A DNA stretch of 64,000 bases from Austropuccinia psidii (Eukaryota; Basidiomycota; Pucciniomycetes; Pucciniales; Sphaerophragmiaceae), in assembly GCA_023105745.1 (NCBI GenBank), contig JALGQZ010000008.1, positions 26,301,866 to 26,365,865 of the forward strand, in the 5' to 3' direction. This document shows positions 60,593 to 64,000 of the stretch, in pieces. Position numbers and translations under genes: made by a program. The notes below the pieces were generated by a model. It worked only from the letters and a program-made list of their open reading frames with translations, was not told where the DNA came from and ran no database searches. The stretch's first letter is position 1. Every line of letters begins with the position of its first letter.

Positions 60593-62810
60593 TCATTCCT
60601 TTTGCAGGTTTGGTTCTGTACATTTTGGCATCTTGTATATTTGTTAGGTTTGTGTCAGATGTTCCAACTTGTGGTAAGTTTGAGTTAACATCCAGTACTT
60701 CATAAATTATATCAATATTATTAATTTCATCACTTTCAGAACTTTCTGACTCTTCTGTTTCTTTTTCAGAGTCAGATTCCTCCTCTTTGTAATTGTGGTT
60801 TTCTGTTTCCACAATTTCATTAATATTTGCCTTTTTGAGGCAATTATTGGCTAATTGTCCAATACCTCCACATTTATGGCATTTTATTTGCTCATTATTG
60901 TTGGGTGTATTGGGCCTGAAAGCTTCTTTTGATTTATCTTTTTTGATAAATGGTTTATTTGGGCTTTTAATGTCCAATTTCTTCCAAGTTCTGCCAATTT
61001 TTGTTCTTGTCACTATGTCTTCTAGTGCATTGATATATTCTTCTGTGGAGCATGGTTCTATACACCTGCTTCTTAGGGCATGTTCTAGCTCTCCTCCACA
61101 TTTCTTAAGTATTTTCATGTGCACCATTGTTTGTGACGTTTCTGGGTACAATGAATTGAGTCTTTTGACTTTTTTTAAGAACCAAGTTAAAGGTTTGTCT
61201 TTGTCTGAGTCAAAGAAAGAATTTTCAAATGCATTTTCTATCTTGGACCTCCAGGCATCATTTGCCTACTTGGTGATTATTTCTTGTTTCCACCAAGACC
61301 AGGTATTTTTGCCATTTGTTTTCCTTATGCCATAATACCATCTTTTTGCAGATTTTCCAAACAATGAATGTAATCTTGCAGTGATTAATTCATCTGGTAT
61401 GGCATAATCTTCTTGTAGCATGTCAATTGTTCTGATAAATGACATGTGGTCATATTCACCTTCTACTGTGAATGTTGACCATTCTTTTAATTGAGGTGCT
61501 TCCTTCATTAAGACTTGGTTATTGTCTTGGTGACTTAAGTCTGTTATGAATGGATTTGTTAATTCCTCTTTTGATTTAACGGGGCTTCTTATGTAATAAA
61601 ATGGTGATGATAACTTTGGCATATTTGAGTTAGCCTCATTAATTTTATCCATTTTATCAGTGATAAGCCTTATTTCACTTTGAATGTCATCTTTCAGATG
61701 CATTCTGGCTTCATCACTCTTTTCCACATGGTCCAAAAGTAATTTTTGGTGTGATGAAGTCTTTTCTTCAAATCTTTCTACAGACATGCTTAATTTGTTT
61801 AATTTTTCTCTAAGATTATCAATACTCACGTCATAATTGATTGTAAAAGTTTTTTCTTTGATATCACTTATGTATTTGCACAACTCTTGTTGTCGTTTTA
61901 TTAATTTCTGAGTATTATCAATTAATACTTTTGGTTTATTATTTTCAATCATAAATTCTATGTTATCAATTTCTTTTTTATTTTGTATAAGTTTTGTTAA
62001 AGATAATAAGCTATTATTTATTTCTTGGAAAGATAATAAACTATTTTTAATTTCTTTAAGAGGTAAAATACTATTTTCAAGCTCTGTTAAAGTATTTACA
62101 CCATCAGGAGACAAGGTTATTTCTTTGGGAAATGGGGTTGTCTCATTCTTTGCTCCTCTTTGTCTTTGAATTCCATCAAGGTTCTGGCGATGTTGAAGAC
62201 ATTGTCCATGGCATCTTTTTGGATTTTTGGGATCCTGTAGCTTGGGGAATATGGTTTCCTCCAATTCTTTTTCTTGTTCTTCCTCCCTACTTGGGGAGGT
62301 TGGTTGACTTGAGGCTTGCTGGTAGAAGCTACTGGGGCTTCTTCCATTTTTTCCTCTTTCCTTTTGGCATGGTACTCCTTGATCTTCTTTATTTGAGGCT
62401 TGGATGATAGTGGATTCCATCCATTGGAGTATTTCACTATTTCCTCCTCCTTGAGGAACATTCTGAGGATGTGCCAGGAGTTCATCACTCCTTGGTGTAT
62501 TTGGGGCAACATTTCCCAATCTTTGTCCTTGTACAGCATGTAGTACTGTTTGTACTGGCTCATGTAGATGTCTATCTGAGCCCTCTAAATGTGGTTTGTA
62601 CCTGTTTGAGTTACTCATACTTTGTTCTAACTCTGGATCAGATATCATGGGCATTTCTGGGACTTGCCTTTGGGATAAGGCACTTCCTTGTGTGGATTCT
62701 GTTCCACTGGGGATATTGCCCTTCCTTTCCCCTTTTGAGGGATAAATTCTGCCTCTGAGTCCAGCTCCACCTGATTGGATGGAGTTTTGGGATCCTCTTC
62801 TGTTAGTCAT
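60593..62810 (-). pseudogene. Gag of Bc, one TAG, truncated in the protease region
   Basis: The Gag frame starts at ATG 62810 (MTNRRGSQNSIQSGGAG). It is open to TAG at 61266-61268, where Trp of KWANDAW is expected. In the same frame it continues through the zinc knuckle ([14 protein letters not shown], with the His ligand changed to Gln) to KPAKGM, where the deletion junction replaces the protease. There are no other stops over about 740 codons, so loss of pol may be recent relative to Ba. Confidence 0.88.
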
Positions 62811-63038
62811 GATGGCAAAAAAATAAGAAAATAAGAGGATTTCAGAACAGGAATTCTTCTTATGGCAATTTATAAATGGGGTACTCACCTTCAGAGTCCT
62901 GAATGGTGGGTCCTGGAAAGTCTAATTTCTTAGCTTTCTTTTTCTTAGTGACAATTCGTGTGGGAGAACTTGGGCAAGTTTCTTCCACCAATCTTTCAAC
63001 AGTGGCTTGGTTGTCCTCTGTTGGATTGTCTTCAAGCA
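62117..63038 (-). CDS. Spliced +1-frame accessory ORF of Bc (predicted)
   Basis: The upstream exon 63038-62889 (150 nt) follows TTTTTTAG and codes for EDNPTEDNQATVERLVEETC plus a KKKKAKK patch. It ends in phase 1 at a GTGAGT donor. The acceptor at 62800-62801 lies just after the Gag ATG (62810). The joined +1 frame continues as EDPKTPSNQVELDSE, meets stops near 62650, and is open from 62563 to TAA 62117 with SNGWNPLS, APVAS and YRIPKIQKDAMDNVF. No initiator ATG is visible in the 150-nt exon. Confidence 0.5.
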
Positions 63039-63543
63039 CTAAAAAAGACAAATAAATATAAGTCTTTTATATAAGAAGTTTTATTTTTGGTAAGATATGG
63101 AAATTTTCCATGTAAAAATTGCTTTGTATCTTTTAAAAAGTGAAAATAATTAAAGAAATGAAATTAAAATGAATAAAATAACTTTATTATTGTTTTTTAA
63201 TATTTTTTGCTATTTTTTATGTTTTTATTTTTAAATAATAAAATAAAAATGAATATGATTCTTTTTAAGCTTAATTTATAATATAAAATTATTTTTAATT
63301 TATAAAATATCTTTTTTAGTCACTAGAGTCACTCAAAGAAAGTTTTTGCAAATCTAATGATGTGAAAAACCATGTGTAAGACAGTACAATTGCTTTCCAA
63401 ATGCCTCAATAGCTTTTAAAATTAATAAAATATAAAATTATTATATAATTTTATGATTATAATTATAATTTATTATTGGATAAACCCAATTAGAATCTTT
63501 TTAAAGGTCTTTTTAGAGTAAGCATCATGGCCAGGCCCCCAAA
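63039..63543 (-). other. Leader and primer-site-like sequence of Bc
   Basis: The block matching the family A and B primer-site-like sequence is at 63524-63543 (minus strand TGGGGGCCTGGCCATGA). The leader contains a short ATG frame at 63373 (MVFHIIRFAKTFFE), as in Bb. Confidence 0.5.
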
Positions 63544-64000
63544 TGTAAGGTTTGACTATGAAACAATAAGTAAAAATTACTAATATTTTACTTATTGTAC
63601 TATGAATGTCCTTATAAATGTAATAAACAAAATAAAACCAATTATAATAATAAAGAATTATTATAATTATGGCGTAAAATAATTATATTATTAAATAAAT
63701 ATAACAATACAATTTATATTAAAAAAAATAATATAATAAATAAATATATTAATATAAGATAATTAATATATTTAAAAGCACTTTATTATTTTTACCAACA
63801 AATAATAAAGGGGTAAAAAATTGTTTTTTATTAATAACAATAATATTACTAATATTAAAGTTATAAATTAATATAAATACTATTTATATTAATTATAAAA
63901 TTATTAAAGTAATAATAGAGAAAATTATTATAATAAGAGAAATAACCTACTTTTAATGCTTAAGATAATAATTTTGGATAATCTTACGCCTAGAGATGTA
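63544..64000 (-). repeat. 5' LTR of Bc, cut by window end
   Basis: It begins TGTAAGGTTTGACTATG on the plus strand, the inverted end of a family B LTR. Only the U5-side 457 bp are in the window. Confidence 0.92.

Overview
The window looks like a piece of a very large, AT-rich, transposon-filled fungal genome, most likely a rust fungus (Pucciniales). The Gag N-terminus of the element at 28778 closely resembles, from memory and unchecked, proteins annotated in the myrtle rust Austropuccinia psidii. The only clear host locus, about 10.4-14.0 kb, is GC-richer, keeps its CpGs and has many introns of roughly 50-100 nt, as expected for a basidiomycete.

Layout. (1) 1-8377: a nearly complete Ty3/Gypsy chromovirus, family A, on the + strand. 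It sits in an older relic LTR (8378-8963) of family C. (2) 8964-15340: host island with a complete 11-exon gene on the - strand (10432-12545) for a Rieske [2Fe-2S] plus DUF455 ferritin-like protein, which includes an 11-nt micro-exon. One or two uncharacterised + strand genes follow (12775-13969), then AT-rich intergenic DNA. (3) 15341-64000: a stack of nested insertions. Element Ba (+, 15341-46323 and beyond) received Bb (-, 18900-39983, TSD AAAAG) in gag. Bb received chromovirus C (+, 27212-36430, TSD GTTAT) in gag and a 1.25-kb hAT-like element (19045-20289, TSD TAATTATA) in its 3' LTR. The 3' LTR of Ba received Bc (-, 46324 to beyond the window). The 3' LTR of Bc received element D (+, 47336-59696, TSD ATAT), and the 5' LTR of D received a second hAT-like copy (49046-50473, TSD TTATTTTA).

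The coding content is mostly retroelement polyproteins. Families A and B carry Gag, zinc knuckle, protease, RT, RNase H, integrase and chromodomain in one long frame. C has Gag and Pol in different frames, joined by a textbook -1 frameshift signal (G GGA AAA plus a 10-bp stem). D has Gag and protease plus a long charged tail and no RT or integrase, so it must be mobilised in trans. Every element has stops, frameshifts or active-site losses, so none looks autonomous as it stands.

The most unusual signal is in families A and B. The first about 220 codons of Gag overlap a second open frame (+1) that is better conserved between the two families than the Gag frame. A conserved phase-1 intron just upstream has its 3' splice site a few bases after the Gag ATG. 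Splicing would therefore remove the Gag start codon and fuse an upstream exon to the +1 frame. This looks like a splice switch between Gag-Pol and an overprinted accessory protein.
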